DNA from: Mycobacterium yunnanensis
GTDB taxonomy: Bacteria > Actinomycetota > Actinomycetes > Mycobacteriales > Mycobacteriaceae
NCBI RefSeq assembly: GCF_025823185.1
Contig: NZ_JACKVK010000004.1
Span: 248,001 to 312,000, forward strand
DNA length: 64,000 bases
Direction of reading: 5' to 3'
The position numbers and the translations under genes were made by a program. This document shows positions 31,106 to 41,142 of this stretch, piece by piece (the stretch's first letter is position 1; every line of letters starts with the position of its first letter). Under the pieces are notes generated by a model that saw only the letters and a program-made list of their open reading frames with translations, ran no database searches and was not told where the DNA came from.

Positions 31106-33573
31106 CCAGCGCCACCAGCATGCCCGACCGGGCGAGAGTCGTCGTGGTCGGCGGCGGCGTGATCGGCACCAGCGTGGCCTATCACCTGACCAAGCTCGGC
31201 GTCACCGACGTGCTCCTCCTGGAACAGGGCCAGCTGTCCTCGGGCACCACCTGGCACGCCGCGGGTCTGGTTGGGCAACTGCGGGCCTCGGAGAGCGGCA
31301 CGCGGCTGGTGCAGTACTCCACCGAGCTGTATCGCGAACTCGAAGCCGAGACGGGCCTGACCGCGGGATACAAGCAGTGTGGCGGTGTGACCTTGGCGCG
31401 CACCGAGGATCGGATGATTCAGCTGCGGCGCACGGCCGCCAACGCGGCGGCATTCGACCTCGAATGCGACCTGCTCACCCCTCTGCAAGCCCTGCAGCGC
31501 TACCCCGTGATCCGCATCGACGATCTGGTCGGCGCCATCTGGCTGCCTGCCGACGGGAAGGCCAACCCGTCGGACCTCACCCAAGCCTTGGCCAAGGGTG
31601 CGCGAATGCGCGGCGCCCGAATCATGGAGCGCACCAGGGTCGTCGGCGTGAGGACCGTCGACGGTCGGGTCACCGGGGTCAGCACCGACCGGGGTGACGT
31701 CGAGGCCGAGATCGTCGTCAACTGCGCGGGCCAGTGGGCCAAGCAGGTCGGCTCGCTGGCGGGGGTCAACGTGCCGCTGCACTCCGCCGAGCACTTCTAC
31801 GTCGTCACCGAACCGATCGTCGGCGTGCACCCCGACATGCCGATCCTGCGCGACCCCGACGGTTACACCTACTTCAAGGAAGAGGTCGGCGGCCTCGTCA
31901 TCGGTGGCTTCGAGCCCGAGGCCAAGCCCTGGGTCAGTCCCGACGCGATTCCGTACCCCTTCGAATTCCAACTGCTGGAAGAGGATTGGGATCACTTTCA
32001 GATCCTCATGGACAGCGCCCTGTGGCGCATCCCCGTGCTCGAGGAGACCGGTCTGAAGAAGTTGTACAACGGTCCTGAGAGCTTCACCCCCGACAACCAG
32101 TTCATCCTCGGTGAGGCCCCCGAGGTCGCCAACTTCTACGTCGCAGCCGGTTTCAACTCCGTCGGCATCGCCTCGGCCGGCGGCGCGGGACGCGCACTGG
32201 CCGAATGGATCTGCAACGGATCGCCGACCACGGACCTCACCAGCGTCGACGTCCGCCGCTTCGCGCCGTTCAACGGCAACACCAGGTGGTTGCACGACCG
32301 AGTCTCCGAAGTTCTCGGGTTGCACTACGAAATCCCTTGGCCCAACCGGGAGATGACGTCGGCGCGGCCCTTCCGTCGCTCGCCGGTGCACCACCTCCTC
32401 GACGCCGCGGGCGCCAACTCCGGCAGCCGGATGGGCTGGGAACGGGCCAACTTCTTCGCCCCCGCGGGGGTGCAACCGGTCATCGAGTACTCGTGGGGCA
32501 AGCAGAACTGGCTGCCGTACTCTGCCGCCGAGCAGGTCGCCTGCCGCACCGCGGTCGCGGTGTTCGACCAAACGTCGTTCTCGAAGTACCTGCTCACCGG
32601 GCCGGACGCCGAGACGGCGCTGCAGTGGCTGTGCACCGCCGACGTCGCAGTCGACGTCGGGCGGTGCGTGTACACCGGGATGCTCGACGAACGCGGATGT
32701 TACGAGGCCGACGTGACCGTCACCCGCACCGCCGCCGACGAATTCCTGATCGTCAGCAGCGCCGCGACGACCGAGCGGGACAAGGACCACATCACCCGCA
32801 ACCTCCCCGCCGGCACCCAGGCCCGACTGGTGGACGTCACGTCGTCGATGGCGGTGTTCGGCGTGATGGGTCCGCGCTCGCGCGACCTGTTGGGCAAGCT
32901 GACCGACGCCGACCTTGGCGACGACGCCTTTCCCTTCGGCACCAGTCGGCGAATCGGCTTGGGCTACTCCACCGTTCGTGCGACCCGCATCACCTACGTT
33001 GGCGAGCTCGGCTGGGAGTTGTACGTGCCCACCGAGTTCGCGGTCGGCGTCTACGTGGACCTGATGACCGCGGGCGCCGACGTCGGGGTCATGCGCGGCG
33101 GCTACTACGCCATCGAATCGCTGAGATTGGAGAAGGGGTATCGGGCCTTCGGCCGCGAGCTCACGCCCAACGACACGCCCGTCGAGGCCGGACTCTTGTT
33201 CGCCTGCAAGCTGGACACCGACGTCGACTTCCTGGGGCGCACCGCCCTCGAGAAGGCCGTCGCCGCGGTCGAGGCCGACGGTCATCGGCGGCGCGTCGTC
33301 GGCTTCCGCGTCGATGCTCCCGAGGCGATGCTGTGGGGCGGCGAGGTCATCCTGCGCAACGGCGAGGTCGTCGGGCAGGTGACGTCGGCGGCGTGGGCAC
33401 AGACGACCGGCGCGTGCGTCGGCCTGGCCTACGTGCGGTCCGATGAACGGGCCAACGTCGACGCCGCCTGGATCGCCGACGGCGACTACCAGGTCGACGT
33501 CGGCGGCGACCGATATCCGGTGACGATGTCACTCAAGGCGCTCTACGACCCGGCCAACACGCGGATCAGATGA
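31102..33573 (+). CDS. FAD-dependent dimethylglycine/sarcosine dehydrogenase-like protein with GcvT domain
   Basis: 823 residues. N-terminal DAO-type FAD domain (VVVVGGGVIGTSVAYHL; SSGTTWHAAGLVGQLR, whose His corresponds to the covalent flavin site of dimethylglycine dehydrogenase), middle FAO_M-like segment, and C-terminal folate-binding GcvT domain (TSFSKYLLTGPDAETALQWLC; GELGWELYVPTEF; GYRAFGRELTPNDTPVEAGL). Oxidatively demethylates an N-methyl amino acid and passes the one-carbon unit to tetrahydrofolate. TTG start overlapping the kinase stop, with GGAG 7 nt upstream; ATG at 31120 is the alternative. Confidence 0.88.
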   Translation: MTSATSMPDRARVVVVGGGVIGTSVAYHLTKLGVTDVLLLEQGQLSSGTTWHAAGLVGQLRASESGTRLVQYSTELYRELEAETGLTAGYKQCGGVTLARTEDRMIQLRRTAANAAAFDLECDLLTPLQALQRYPVIRIDDLVGAIWLPADGKANPSDLTQALAKGARMRGARIMERTRVVGVRTVDGRVTGVSTDRGDVEAEIVVNCAGQWAKQVGSLAGVNVPLHSAEHFYVVTEPIVGVHPDMPILRDPDGYTYFKEEVGGLVIGGFEPEAKPWVSPDAIPYPFEFQLLEEDWDHFQILMDSALWRIPVLEETGLKKLYNGPESFTPDNQFILGEAPEVANFYVAAGFNSVGIASAGGAGRALAEWICNGSPTTDLTSVDVRRFAPFNGNTRWLHDRVSEVLGLHYEIPWPNREMTSARPFRRSPVHHLLDAAGANSGSRMGWERANFFAPAGVQPVIEYSWGKQNWLPYSAAEQVACRTAVAVFDQTSFSKYLLTGPDAETALQWLCTADVAVDVGRCVYTGMLDERGCYEADVTVTRTAADEFLIVSSAATTERDKDHITRNLPAGTQARLVDVTSSMAVFGVMGPRSRDLLGKLTDADLGDDAFPFGTSRRIGLGYSTVRATRITYVGELGWELYVPTEFAVGVYVDLMTAGADVGVMRGGYYAIESLRLEKGYRAFGRELTPNDTPVEAGLLFACKLDTDVDFLGRTALEKAVAAVEADGHRRRVVGFRVDAPEAMLWGGEVILRNGEVVGQVTSAAWAQTTGACVGLAYVRSDERANVDAAWIADGDYQVDVGGDRYPVTMSLKALYDPANTRIR

Positions 33574-33675
33574 GCGGGGATCGTCACCTCGGCGGCCCGA
33601 AGATGGGTACCCGTTGACCAGGTCCCGGCAAGACAGGTCAAAGAACGCACGTCCTCAGATGGGAACGAACGGCTC

Positions 33676-34905
33676 GTGAAGATACTGCTCGACGACACGG
33701 AGATGGACGCTCAACTCGGGCGGACGATGATCGCCGTCTCGGCCAACGCCGCCGATCTCGGAGAGGTCATGACCACGGCGGCGCGGGTGGTCGACGGTGA
33801 CTACGACTCCTGGTTCACACAGTGGTCGGCGACCGCCCAGGTTGCGCAAGATCTGGCCGAGGAGGCCTTGCGCGGCGGCCACGTCGTGACGGCCCGCAAG
33901 GCATTCCTGCGCTCCTCGGAGTACTGGCGGCAGTCGTACTTCTTCATCAGGCACGACCTCGACGACGAACGGCTGCAACGTGCGTGGCGCCGGCACCGCG
34001 AGACCTTCCGCTCGGCGGTGCCGCTGCTCGACTGCCACGTCACGGCCGTCGACCTCCCGTACGACGGTGTGACGATGACCGGGTATCTCTTCCGCCCGGC
34101 CGACGCCGACACCCCGAGGCCGACCATCCTCGCGCCGTGCGGAATGGACTCGACCGCCGAGTCCGGGTACGTCTCCACCGGATACATGGCGCTGCCTCGG
34201 GGGTACAACTTCTTCGTCTTCGAGGGCCCTGGGCAGGGCGGCACCCTCTACGAGCACCGGCGGCCCTTCCGCCCGGACTTCGAGGTGCCCTTCGCCGAGG
34301 CGTTCGACTGGCTATTGCAACAGGATGGCGTGCACCCGCACGCGATCATCGTGATGGGCCGCTCGTTCGGCGGATACCTCGGTCCGCGGGCCGCGGCGTT
34401 CGAGCCGAGAGTGGCCGCGCTGGTCGCCGATCCGGGGCAGTACGACTTCGCCTCCCGCATCGGTGCCTTCGCCGCGAGTCTCGGCTTCGCCGACGCCGAC
34501 GACTTCCTGACCCGTCTGCTCGCCCGCGACGCCGATCTCGACGCCCGACTCGAGAAGACCGTCGACGGTCCCCGCAACGTGGAGTGGTACGGCGCCCGGA
34601 TGGCGGCGATGGGAACGGCCACGGTGGGGGACTTCCTGCGCAAGCAGTTGACCTTCACCCTCGAGCACGTCGCCGCCGACATCAAGTGCCCGACGCTGCT
34701 CACCGAGGGCGAGGGTGACTTCGCGGCGCAGGGTGAGTTGCTGTTCGACAAGCTCACGTGCGAGCGACGCCTGACGACCTTCAGTGAGGCCGAAGGCGCG
34801 GGCGGGCACTGCGAAGGCCTCGGCAGCACCCTGTTCGAGGGCTACGCCTTCGACTGGGTCGACCGCATCCTGGGCCGCGCCCAGGGCTCGATCACGCCGC
34901 CCTAG
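33676..34905 (+). CDS. Alpha/beta hydrolase, 2,6-dihydroxypseudooxynicotine hydrolase-like
   Basis: 409 residues. Helical N-terminal cap (residues 1-110, YWRQSYFFIRHDL), then an alpha/beta hydrolase core: nucleophile elbow GRSFGG, acid in LTEGEGDFAAQ, and base His in GAGGHCEG. This large-cap layout is typical of C-C hydrolases of the DHPON hydrolase/FrsA-like group. Substrate unknown. GTG start. Convergent with the next hydrolase; the stop codons abut. Confidence 0.82.
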   Translation: MKILLDDTEMDAQLGRTMIAVSANAADLGEVMTTAARVVDGDYDSWFTQWSATAQVAQDLAEEALRGGHVVTARKAFLRSSEYWRQSYFFIRHDLDDERLQRAWRRHRETFRSAVPLLDCHVTAVDLPYDGVTMTGYLFRPADADTPRPTILAPCGMDSTAESGYVSTGYMALPRGYNFFVFEGPGQGGTLYEHRRPFRPDFEVPFAEAFDWLLQQDGVHPHAIIVMGRSFGGYLGPRAAAFEPRVAALVADPGQYDFASRIGAFAASLGFADADDFLTRLLARDADLDARLEKTVDGPRNVEWYGARMAAMGTATVGDFLRKQLTFTLEHVAADIKCPTLLTEGEGDFAAQGELLFDKLTCERRLTTFSEAEGAGGHCEGLGSTLFEGYAFDWVDRILGRAQGSITPP

Positions 34906-35823
34906 TCACGACTCCGCGTCGAGGTCGTCCCACGACGTCGTCAGGCGGTCCAAGATCTCCTCGGCGTAGCCGAGGCCGGCGAGATGACTCTCACCGGGCA
35001 GCGCGTACAGCTCGGCGTCCGGCAACCGCGCCACCACGTGCTCTCCATGAGCGAACGGGATGATGTGGTCGGCGTCGCCATGCCACCAGCGCACCGGCAC
35101 CTTGACCTCCTCGAGCCGAATCCCCCAGTCCCTAGCGAAGACGACGACATCGGCGAACGGCGCTGCCATCTGCTTGCGGCTCCCGTTGAGCAGATCGTCG
35201 AGGAACATGGCCTTGAACTCTGGCCGGGCGAGCAGTCGTCGGTCACCTACGGGCGACACGCGCCCGTAGGCGTCGACGGCTCGCTCGCCGAACGGCTTGA
35301 CGAATCTGATCAGGCTGACGGCCGCCAGCCGTAGCGGCAGTCCGATGAAGGGCATCAGCGGGGCCATCACCGAGCCCAGCGCCATCGCGCCGCCACCGAT
35401 GCGGTCGGGTCCGACTGTCGGCGCAACGCCGCCGAGCACGCCCACCGCCACCACGCGCTCGGGCATCGCCGCCGCACACGCCAGCGTGTAGGGGCCGCCG
35501 CCGGAGAGCCCGATGATCGCCATCTGGCCGATGCCCAGCACGTCGGCGATGGTCCGAAGGTCGTCGGCGAACGCCCGCACGTTCTCGTACTGGTGCGGCG
35601 TCGACGAGCCGATGCCGGGCCGGTCGACGCCGATCAACCGAATGCGGTGCCGTTCGGCGTACACCCGTGCCTCGACCGGGATCTGGCGGCGGGCGCCGGG
35701 GGTCCCATGCAGCCAGAACACGGCGCGGCCGAGCGGATCGCCGAACTCGGCGAAGCCGATTTGACGGTCGTCGCCGACGGCGACGTTGCCCTCCAGTCGG
35801 GGACGGGCGATGGGCTGAACCAT
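34906..35823 (-). CDS. Alpha/beta hydrolase
   Basis: 305 residues. Oxyanion strand VFWLHGTPGARRQ, RLIGVDRPGIGSS, nucleophile elbow GLSGGG, acid in WWHGDADHIIP and base in PGESHLAG, all in canonical order. Similar to mycobacterial hydrolases without known substrates. Divergent from the LuxR-type response regulator (83 bp between starts). Confidence 0.85.
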   Translation of the reverse strand: MVQPIARPRLEGNVAVGDDRQIGFAEFGDPLGRAVFWLHGTPGARRQIPVEARVYAERHRIRLIGVDRPGIGSSTPHQYENVRAFADDLRTIADVLGIGQMAIIGLSGGGPYTLACAAAMPERVVAVGVLGGVAPTVGPDRIGGGAMALGSVMAPLMPFIGLPLRLAAVSLIRFVKPFGERAVDAYGRVSPVGDRRLLARPEFKAMFLDDLLNGSRKQMAAPFADVVVFARDWGIRLEEVKVPVRWWHGDADHIIPFAHGEHVVARLPDAELYALPGESHLAGLGYAEEILDRLTTSWDDLDAES

Positions 35824-35906
35824 CCTCGAAGTGTCGCATGCGGGTTTCGCCGAACATCCCGAGCGTTGGCTGCACGCGCCGACGCGGGGTGCGACAATCA
35901 GCGGCG

Positions 35907-36560
35907 ATGAATGCCGTGCGTGTGGTCGTCGCCGACGACGACGTCCTCCTGCGGGAGGGCTTGGCGAGTTTGTTGACCCGGTCGGGTTTCGACGTCGTCG
36001 GTCAGGCCGGCAACGCGGTGGAGTTGCTCGACATGGTCGCCGACCGTCAGCCGGGGTTGGTGCTGACCGACATCCGGATGCCCCCGTCGCACGACACCGA
36101 GGGCCTCGACGCCGCCAAGTCGATCCGGGAACGGTGGCCTGAGGTCGCCATCCTGGTCCTGTCGGCGCACGTCGACGTCGAGCACGCGATGGAGTTGCTC
36201 GCCGGGGGCCACTCCGTGGGGTATCTGCTGAAGAGCCGCATCACCAACGTCGACGACTTCGTCGAGACCGTGGGCCGCATCGCCGGCGGCGCGTCGGTCG
36301 TCGACCCCGCACTGGTGCAGGAGCTCGTCACCGCCCGCCGCCGCGACGATCCACTCGAGGCGCTGAGCACCCGGGAGCGCGAAGTCCTGACGCTGATGGC
36401 CGAGGGACTGTCCAACTCGGGTATCGCCGGACGCATCTGGGTGACCGAGGGCACGGTCGAGAAGCACGTGCGCAGCATTCTGACGAAGCTGAATCTGCCG
36501 GAGACTCACGAGGAGCACCGCAGGGTGCGTGCGGTGATCATGTATCTCGACTCGTTGTGA
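35907..36560 (+). CDS. NarL/LuxR-type response regulator
   Basis: 217 residues. Receiver domain with acidic pocket VVADDD, phospho-acceptor Asp in VLTDIRMPP, LSAH and LLKSR; C-terminal LuxR helix-turn-helix LSTREREVLTLMAEGLSNSGIAGRIWVTEGTVEKHVRSIL. Probably regulated by the histidine kinase at 37027-38599, which has the DHp type (HisKA_3) that partners with this class. Converges on the single-receiver gene (7-bp gap). Confidence 0.9.
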   Translation: MNAVRVVVADDDVLLREGLASLLTRSGFDVVGQAGNAVELLDMVADRQPGLVLTDIRMPPSHDTEGLDAAKSIRERWPEVAILVLSAHVDVEHAMELLAGGHSVGYLLKSRITNVDDFVETVGRIAGGASVVDPALVQELVTARRRDDPLEALSTREREVLTLMAEGLSNSGIAGRIWVTEGTVEKHVRSILTKLNLPETHEEHRRVRAVIMYLDSL

Positions 36561-36567
36561 GCGCCCG

Positions 36568-36921
36568 TCAGCGCCCCACCATGCGCCGGATCGCCGTGGG
36601 GGACAACGCGAACTTCGCCAGGAACCCGAGCGCCGAGCTCTCGGCGATCATCTCCGCGTAGTCCTGTTCGGAGTGTGTCGAGATGAGGATGACCGAGGGT
36701 GCGGGACCGTCCGTGGCGTGCAGGCGCTCGACGACGTCGAATCCGCTCTCGCCGTTGAGCTCGACGTCGACGAGGGTGACGTCGGGGTGTAGGTCGGAGT
36801 AGCGGGCTACCGCCTCGTCGGCCGTGCAGGCCACCCCGACGACGTCGATGCCGGCGCGTTCCAGCATGTCGGTGGCGGCGTCGCGGAAGTCGGAACTGTC
36901 GTCGACGATCAAACAGCGCAT
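36568..36921 (-). CDS. Stand-alone response regulator receiver domain
   Basis: 117 residues, receiver only. IVDDSSDF acidic pocket, VTLVDVELNGESG with phospho-Asp, ISTHS and FLAKF with the conserved Lys. No output domain. Such proteins shuttle phosphate or modulate a kinase. Divergent from the histidine kinase gene and convergent with the LuxR regulator, so all three likely belong to one signalling unit. Confidence 0.87.
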   Translation of the reverse strand: MRCLIVDDSSDFRDAATDMLERAGIDVVGVACTADEAVARYSDLHPDVTLVDVELNGESGFDVVERLHATDGPAPSVILISTHSEQDYAEMIAESSALGFLAKFALSPTAIRRMVGR

Positions 36922-37026
36922 CGCGACCCCCTGGAGAACGGCATGACACGACCTTCTCAGGTCGCCAGTCCCGAGGCATTGCTGCTAGCCGGAAAGTTCC
37001 CTGTGAAGGCATTACGATCCGGGGCG

Positions 37027-38599
37027 ATGACCGAGCGCCCGACCACAGCAGACCACCAGCAGGACGCGTGGTTGGGCGACGTCCGCCGTCGGCTCTTGAC
37101 CACGTTCCTTCGCCCGACCGCGCGCCCGTTGGGGTGGGGAATCGTCGTGGCGGCTGGGCTCCTGCTGGTCGAGACGCTGGTGGTGCGCTACCTGACGAGG
37201 GTGGCCCCGGAGAATGCCTTCGGCGCGATCTTCCTGCTCGGGGTGCTCGTCATCTCTGCGGGCTGGAGCTTCGGCTTGGCCATCGCGACGTCCATTGCCA
37301 GCGCGCTGGTCTGTCTATCTGTCGTTCCACCTCGACGGCATCACGGCCGCGCTGACGGTGTTCCTGCCGGTGGCTCTGTTGACGAACGTCCTGGCGGGCC
37401 AGGCGCGGTTGCGCGCGCTGGAAGCCGAGGAACGACGACGCGAGGCCGCCGCGCTGGCTACGCAGCAGGCCGCGTTGCGCCGGGTGGCGACCCTGGTGGC
37501 CCGCGGCGCGGAACCGTCGGCGGTGTACCCGGTGACGGTGACCGAGTTGGCGCGGGGCCTGGACGTCGAGCACGTCACGCTGGTCCGGTTCGACGCCGAC
37601 GACCTCTGCACGGTGCTGGCGACGCACGACCGGCCGGGTCGCGAAAGGCTCCTGGTGGGGGAGCGCATGCCGATCGACGGCGACAGCATCACCGGCCGGA
37701 TCCGCTCGAGCGGTAGTCCGGCCCGGGTCGACGACTACTCGGTGCTGACCGGGACGATCGCCTCCCGCATGCGCCGCCTCGGGATGAGGTCGGCCGTTGG
37801 GTCACCGGTGAGCGTCGACGGCACGGTCAAGGGCGCGTTGATGGTGGGCTCGGGGCAGGACGGGCCGTTGCCGGAGGGTACCGAGGACCGCGTCTGCGAC
37901 TTCGCCGACCTCGTGTCCACGGCCGTCTCCAACGCCGAGACGAAGGCGGAGCTGAGGGCGTCGCGGGCTCGCGTCGTCGCGGCGGCCGACCAGGCGAGGC
38001 GGCGTTTCGAACGCGATCTCCACGACGGCGCCCAGCAGCGGATCGTGGCGCTGGGCCTGGGTTTGCGCACCATCGAGGCGTCGGTACCTGCCGAGGACGT
38101 CACCGTGCGCAACCAGCTCGACAACGTCATCAACGGCTTGGCCGACCTGTACGCGAACCTCCAGGAACTTTCGCGCGGAATCCATCCGGCGATCTTGTCC
38201 AAGGGTGGATTGGGACCGGCGCTGCGCGCGCTGGGGCGTCGGTCGGTGGTGCCGGCCAGCGTCCGGGTCGACCTCGACCGCCGGTTCCCCGAGCCCGTGG
38301 AGGTGGCCGCGTACTACGTGGTCGCCGAGGCCATGACCAACGCCGCCAAGCATGCGCAAGCGCAGGGGATCACCATCCAGGTCGGACTCGTCGACGACGC
38401 GCTGCGCATCGAGGTCGCCGACGACGGCGTCGGTGGCGCCACGGCCGACGGCGGTGGATCCGGCCTGATCGGTCTGCGGGACAGGGTGGAGGCGGTGTCG
38501 GGCCGGCTCGAGGTCAGCAGTCCGAAGGGGGAGGGCACGACCCTGACTGCGACCATTCCCGTGCCGCCAGAGGAGCTGGCCCCCGCCGCGGCGAGTTAG
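37027..38599 (+). pseudogene. Sensor histidine kinase (DUF4118-like membrane domain, GAF, HisKA_3, HATPase), apparent +1 frameshift
   Basis: The N-terminal membrane part (LGWGIVVAAGLLLVE, FGAIFLLGVLVISAGWSFGLAIATSIASALV) reads in one frame from ATG 37027, but the continuation (YLSFHLDGITAALTVFLPVALL, then GAF, HisKA_3 FERDLHDGAQQR, HATPase AEAMTNAAKHA and GLIGLRDRVEAVSGRLEV) lies one base off. The switch falls near C37315, in CTGGTCTGTCTATCTG; skipping one base restores a 524-codon kinase. Everything downstream is intact to 38599. Either a real mutation, a sequencing slip, or the cytosolic part is made separately. The encoded kinase would phosphorylate the neighbouring NarL-type regulator. 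Confidence 0.72.
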
Positions 38600-40056
38600 C
38601 CGACCCAGCCGGCGGGGCGCCTGTCGGCCCACGGCATCGCGGTCTCGAGCTGGGCCGCCACCTGAAGAAGGACCGTTTCGTCGGGCGCCATCAACTGGAC
38701 GCCAATGGGCAGACCCGTCGTCGTCGTCCCGAGCGGAAGTGAGACGGCCGCCCAGCCGGTGACGTTGGCCATCGTGGTCCAGCCGGTGGTGGCGAACTCG
38801 ACGTCGAAGAACGCCCGCGTGGTCCCGCGCGGCTGGTTGAGCAACCCGTACGGCGGCGGGGGAGTCAGCAGTGTCGGCACGAGCAGCACGTCGTGGGCCG
38901 TCATACCCGCGGCGAAGCGCCGCGTCTGGGCGTGCACCGCCCCAATCGCCTCGGCGTACGCCACACCGGTGGTCTCGAAGCCCTCGCGCATCATCACCCA
39001 GCTGCTGGGCTCGAAGTCGTCTTCGGTGGGTTCCCGGCCCAGCACCTGCGCGCCGAAGGCATGCAACTGGGCGTTGCTGACGGTGTGCAGGACGGCGATC
39101 GCATCGGCGACGGCGTCGGGGTCGAAGCTCGGCGCCCCCGAGTCGACGTAATGCCCGAGGTCGGTGAGGACGGTGGCCACCGCCTCGACTGCGGCGATCA
39201 CCTCCGGATCGGTCGGTGGGCCCGGGAACGGGGAGTCGGTGGTGGTGAGCACCCGCACCCCCGTCGGCGGCCGGGTGATCGCCGTGAGGAACGGCATGTC
39301 GGGCCGCGCCACGGTGTACGGGTCGCCGGTCGCGGACCCGGCGATGACGTCCAGCAGCGCCGCGCTGTCACGGACGGTCCGCGTCAGGGCGTGCCCGTTG
39401 ACCAGCCCCTCCATCCCTTGACCGCCGTCCGGGGCGAACGAGCTGCGTCCGCGCCGGGGTTTGAGGCCGACCAGCCCGCAGCACGACGCAGGCACCCGGA
39501 TCGAACCGGTGCCGTCGCCGCCGGACGCCGCGGGCACCACCCCGGCGGCCACGGCGGCCGCGGAACCTCCGCTCGAACCGCCGGGGGTGACGTCGGGCGA
39601 CCACGGGTTGACCGTGGGGCCGAAGACGACGGGCTCGGTGGTGCAGTGGTTGCCCCATTCCGGGGTGTTGGTCTTGCCGAACACCACCAGGCCGGCGTCC
39701 AGGTACCGCTCCACCACCCAGGACGACTCGGTCGGGACGTAGCCGCGCAACGCCCGCGACCCCATCACCTCGGGCGCTCCCGCGAGGGACGCGCCCAGAT
39801 CCTTGAGCAGGAACGGCACGCCGGCCAGCGGGCCGAGTTCCCCGGAGCGCAGGGCGCCGGAGTCGTCGAGTGCCGCCGCCTGCCGACGTCCACGGTCGAC
39901 GAGGTCGGTCACGACGGCGTTGAGACCGCGGGCCAGCTCGAGTCGGATGACGGCGGCATCCAGTAGTTCGACGGCGGTCAACTCACCCGCGGCCAGGAGT
40001 TCTCCCTGCCCGAGTGCGTCCAGCGATGCCAGGTCACGAGCGCGTTGCGTATCCAT
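38596..40056 (-). CDS. Amidase (amidase signature family)
   Basis: 486 residues. Ser-cisSer-Lys triad visible: Lys in GVPFLLKDLG, and the GGSSGGSAAAVAAG glycine/serine block holding both serines. C-terminal LPLGTTTTGLPIGVQLMAP is typical. Hydrolyses an amide to acid and ammonia; substrate unknown. Converges on the kinase gene with a 4-bp overlap. The TerC gene lies downstream on the same strand after 44 bp. Confidence 0.89.
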   Translation of the reverse strand: MDTQRARDLASLDALGQGELLAAGELTAVELLDAAVIRLELARGLNAVVTDLVDRGRRQAAALDDSGALRSGELGPLAGVPFLLKDLGASLAGAPEVMGSRALRGYVPTESSWVVERYLDAGLVVFGKTNTPEWGNHCTTEPVVFGPTVNPWSPDVTPGGSSGGSAAAVAAGVVPAASGGDGTGSIRVPASCCGLVGLKPRRGRSSFAPDGGQGMEGLVNGHALTRTVRDSAALLDVIAGSATGDPYTVARPDMPFLTAITRPPTGVRVLTTTDSPFPGPPTDPEVIAAVEAVATVLTDLGHYVDSGAPSFDPDAVADAIAVLHTVSNAQLHAFGAQVLGREPTEDDFEPSSWVMMREGFETTGVAYAEAIGAVHAQTRRFAAGMTAHDVLLVPTLLTPPPPYGLLNQPRGTTRAFFDVEFATTGWTTMANVTGWAAVSLPLGTTTTGLPIGVQLMAPDETVLLQVAAQLETAMPWADRRPAGWVG

Positions 40057-40100
40057 TGGCTCGAATCCTCAAGCCTGGCATCGCTTTCGGCAAGTCGACG

Positions 40101-41117
40101 CTAGCTGGTCTCCTCCACGTGCTCGGTCTTCTTCTCGTCGACCGCATCGGGCTTCTTGTCGACCACGCGGGTCTTGTACAGGCTCGCGGCCGTGGTGATG
40201 ACGAGCGTGACGATGATGACGCCGAGGCTGGCCAGGGTCGGGATCTCCGGCACCGGAACGTGTTCGCCACCGTTGATGAACGGCAGCTCGTTCTCGTGCA
40301 GCGCGTGCAGCACCAGCTTCACGCCGATGAACGCCAGGATGAACGCCAGCCCCTGGGACAGGTAGACCAGGCGCTTGAGCATGTCACCGAGCAGGAAGTA
40401 CAGCTGGCGAAGACCCATCAGGGCGAACACGTTCGCGGTGAAGACGATGTAGGGCTCCTTGGTGAGCCCGTAGATGGCGGGAATCGAGTCCAGCGCGAAG
40501 AGCAGGTCGGTGGTGCCGAGCGCGACGATCACGAGGAACATCGGCGTCATCAGCCGCTTGCCGTCCTCCTTGATCCACAGCTTCAGCCCCTCCCACTTGT
40601 CGGTCAGGGTCAGGTGCTTGCGGGCGAACCGCACCACGCTGTTCTCGGCGTCGTCGTCATGGTCGGTGTCGCGGATCAGGGTGATCGCGGTGTAGACGAG
40701 GAAGGCGCCGAAGACGTAGAAGATCCAGGAGAACTGGTTGATCGCGACCGCGCCGATGGCGATGAAGATGCCGCGGAAGATCAGCGCCAGGATGATGCCG
40801 ATCAGCAACGCTTCCTGCTGGTACTTCCTTGGCACCTTGAAGCTGGCCATGATGATCAAGAAGATGAACAGGTTGTCGATCGACAGGCTGTACTCGGTGA
40901 GCCAGCCGGCGAAGAATTCGACGCCGAACTGCGTGCCGTGGAAGTAGGTGACCCACACGCCGAACGCAACGGCGAGGCCCACGTAGAACGACAGCGCGAT
41001 CGCGCATTCCTTGAACGTCGGCTCGTGTGGCCGGCGGGCGATGAAGATGATGTCGAACAGGAGGACCGCCAGCGTGACGCCGAGGGTGACGATCCATTCG
41101 ATTTGGGTGACTTGCAT
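40101..41117 (-). CDS. TerC family integral membrane protein (Alx/MeeY-like)
   Basis: 338 residues, about nine membrane helices. Family signatures: EYSLSIDNLFIFLIIM, ALIFRGIFIAIGA, TTDLLFALDSIPAIYGLTKEPYIVFTANVFALMGLRQLYFLL, with conserved acidic residues in the helices for metal binding. TerC/Alx proteins are implicated in manganese export or metalation of exported proteins. Start set at MQVTQIEW. The 5' leader carries a probable yybP-ykoY manganese riboswitch, which fits. Confidence 0.9.
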   Translation of the reverse strand: MQVTQIEWIVTLGVTLAVLLFDIIFIARRPHEPTFKECAIALSFYVGLAVAFGVWVTYFHGTQFGVEFFAGWLTEYSLSIDNLFIFLIIMASFKVPRKYQQEALLIGIILALIFRGIFIAIGAVAINQFSWIFYVFGAFLVYTAITLIRDTDHDDDAENSVVRFARKHLTLTDKWEGLKLWIKEDGKRLMTPMFLVIVALGTTDLLFALDSIPAIYGLTKEPYIVFTANVFALMGLRQLYFLLGDMLKRLVYLSQGLAFILAFIGVKLVLHALHENELPFINGGEHVPVPEIPTLASLGVIIVTLVITTAASLYKTRVVDKKPDAVDEKKTEHVEETS

Positions 41118-41142
41118 GGCTGAAGCTGCCTCCGGTCGTGTT

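Noticed and set aside
31009..33285. 758-codon minus-strand open frame opposite the dimethylglycine dehydrogenase-like gene
   Set aside because: Shadow frame without motifs; the plus strand encodes FAD and GcvT domains.
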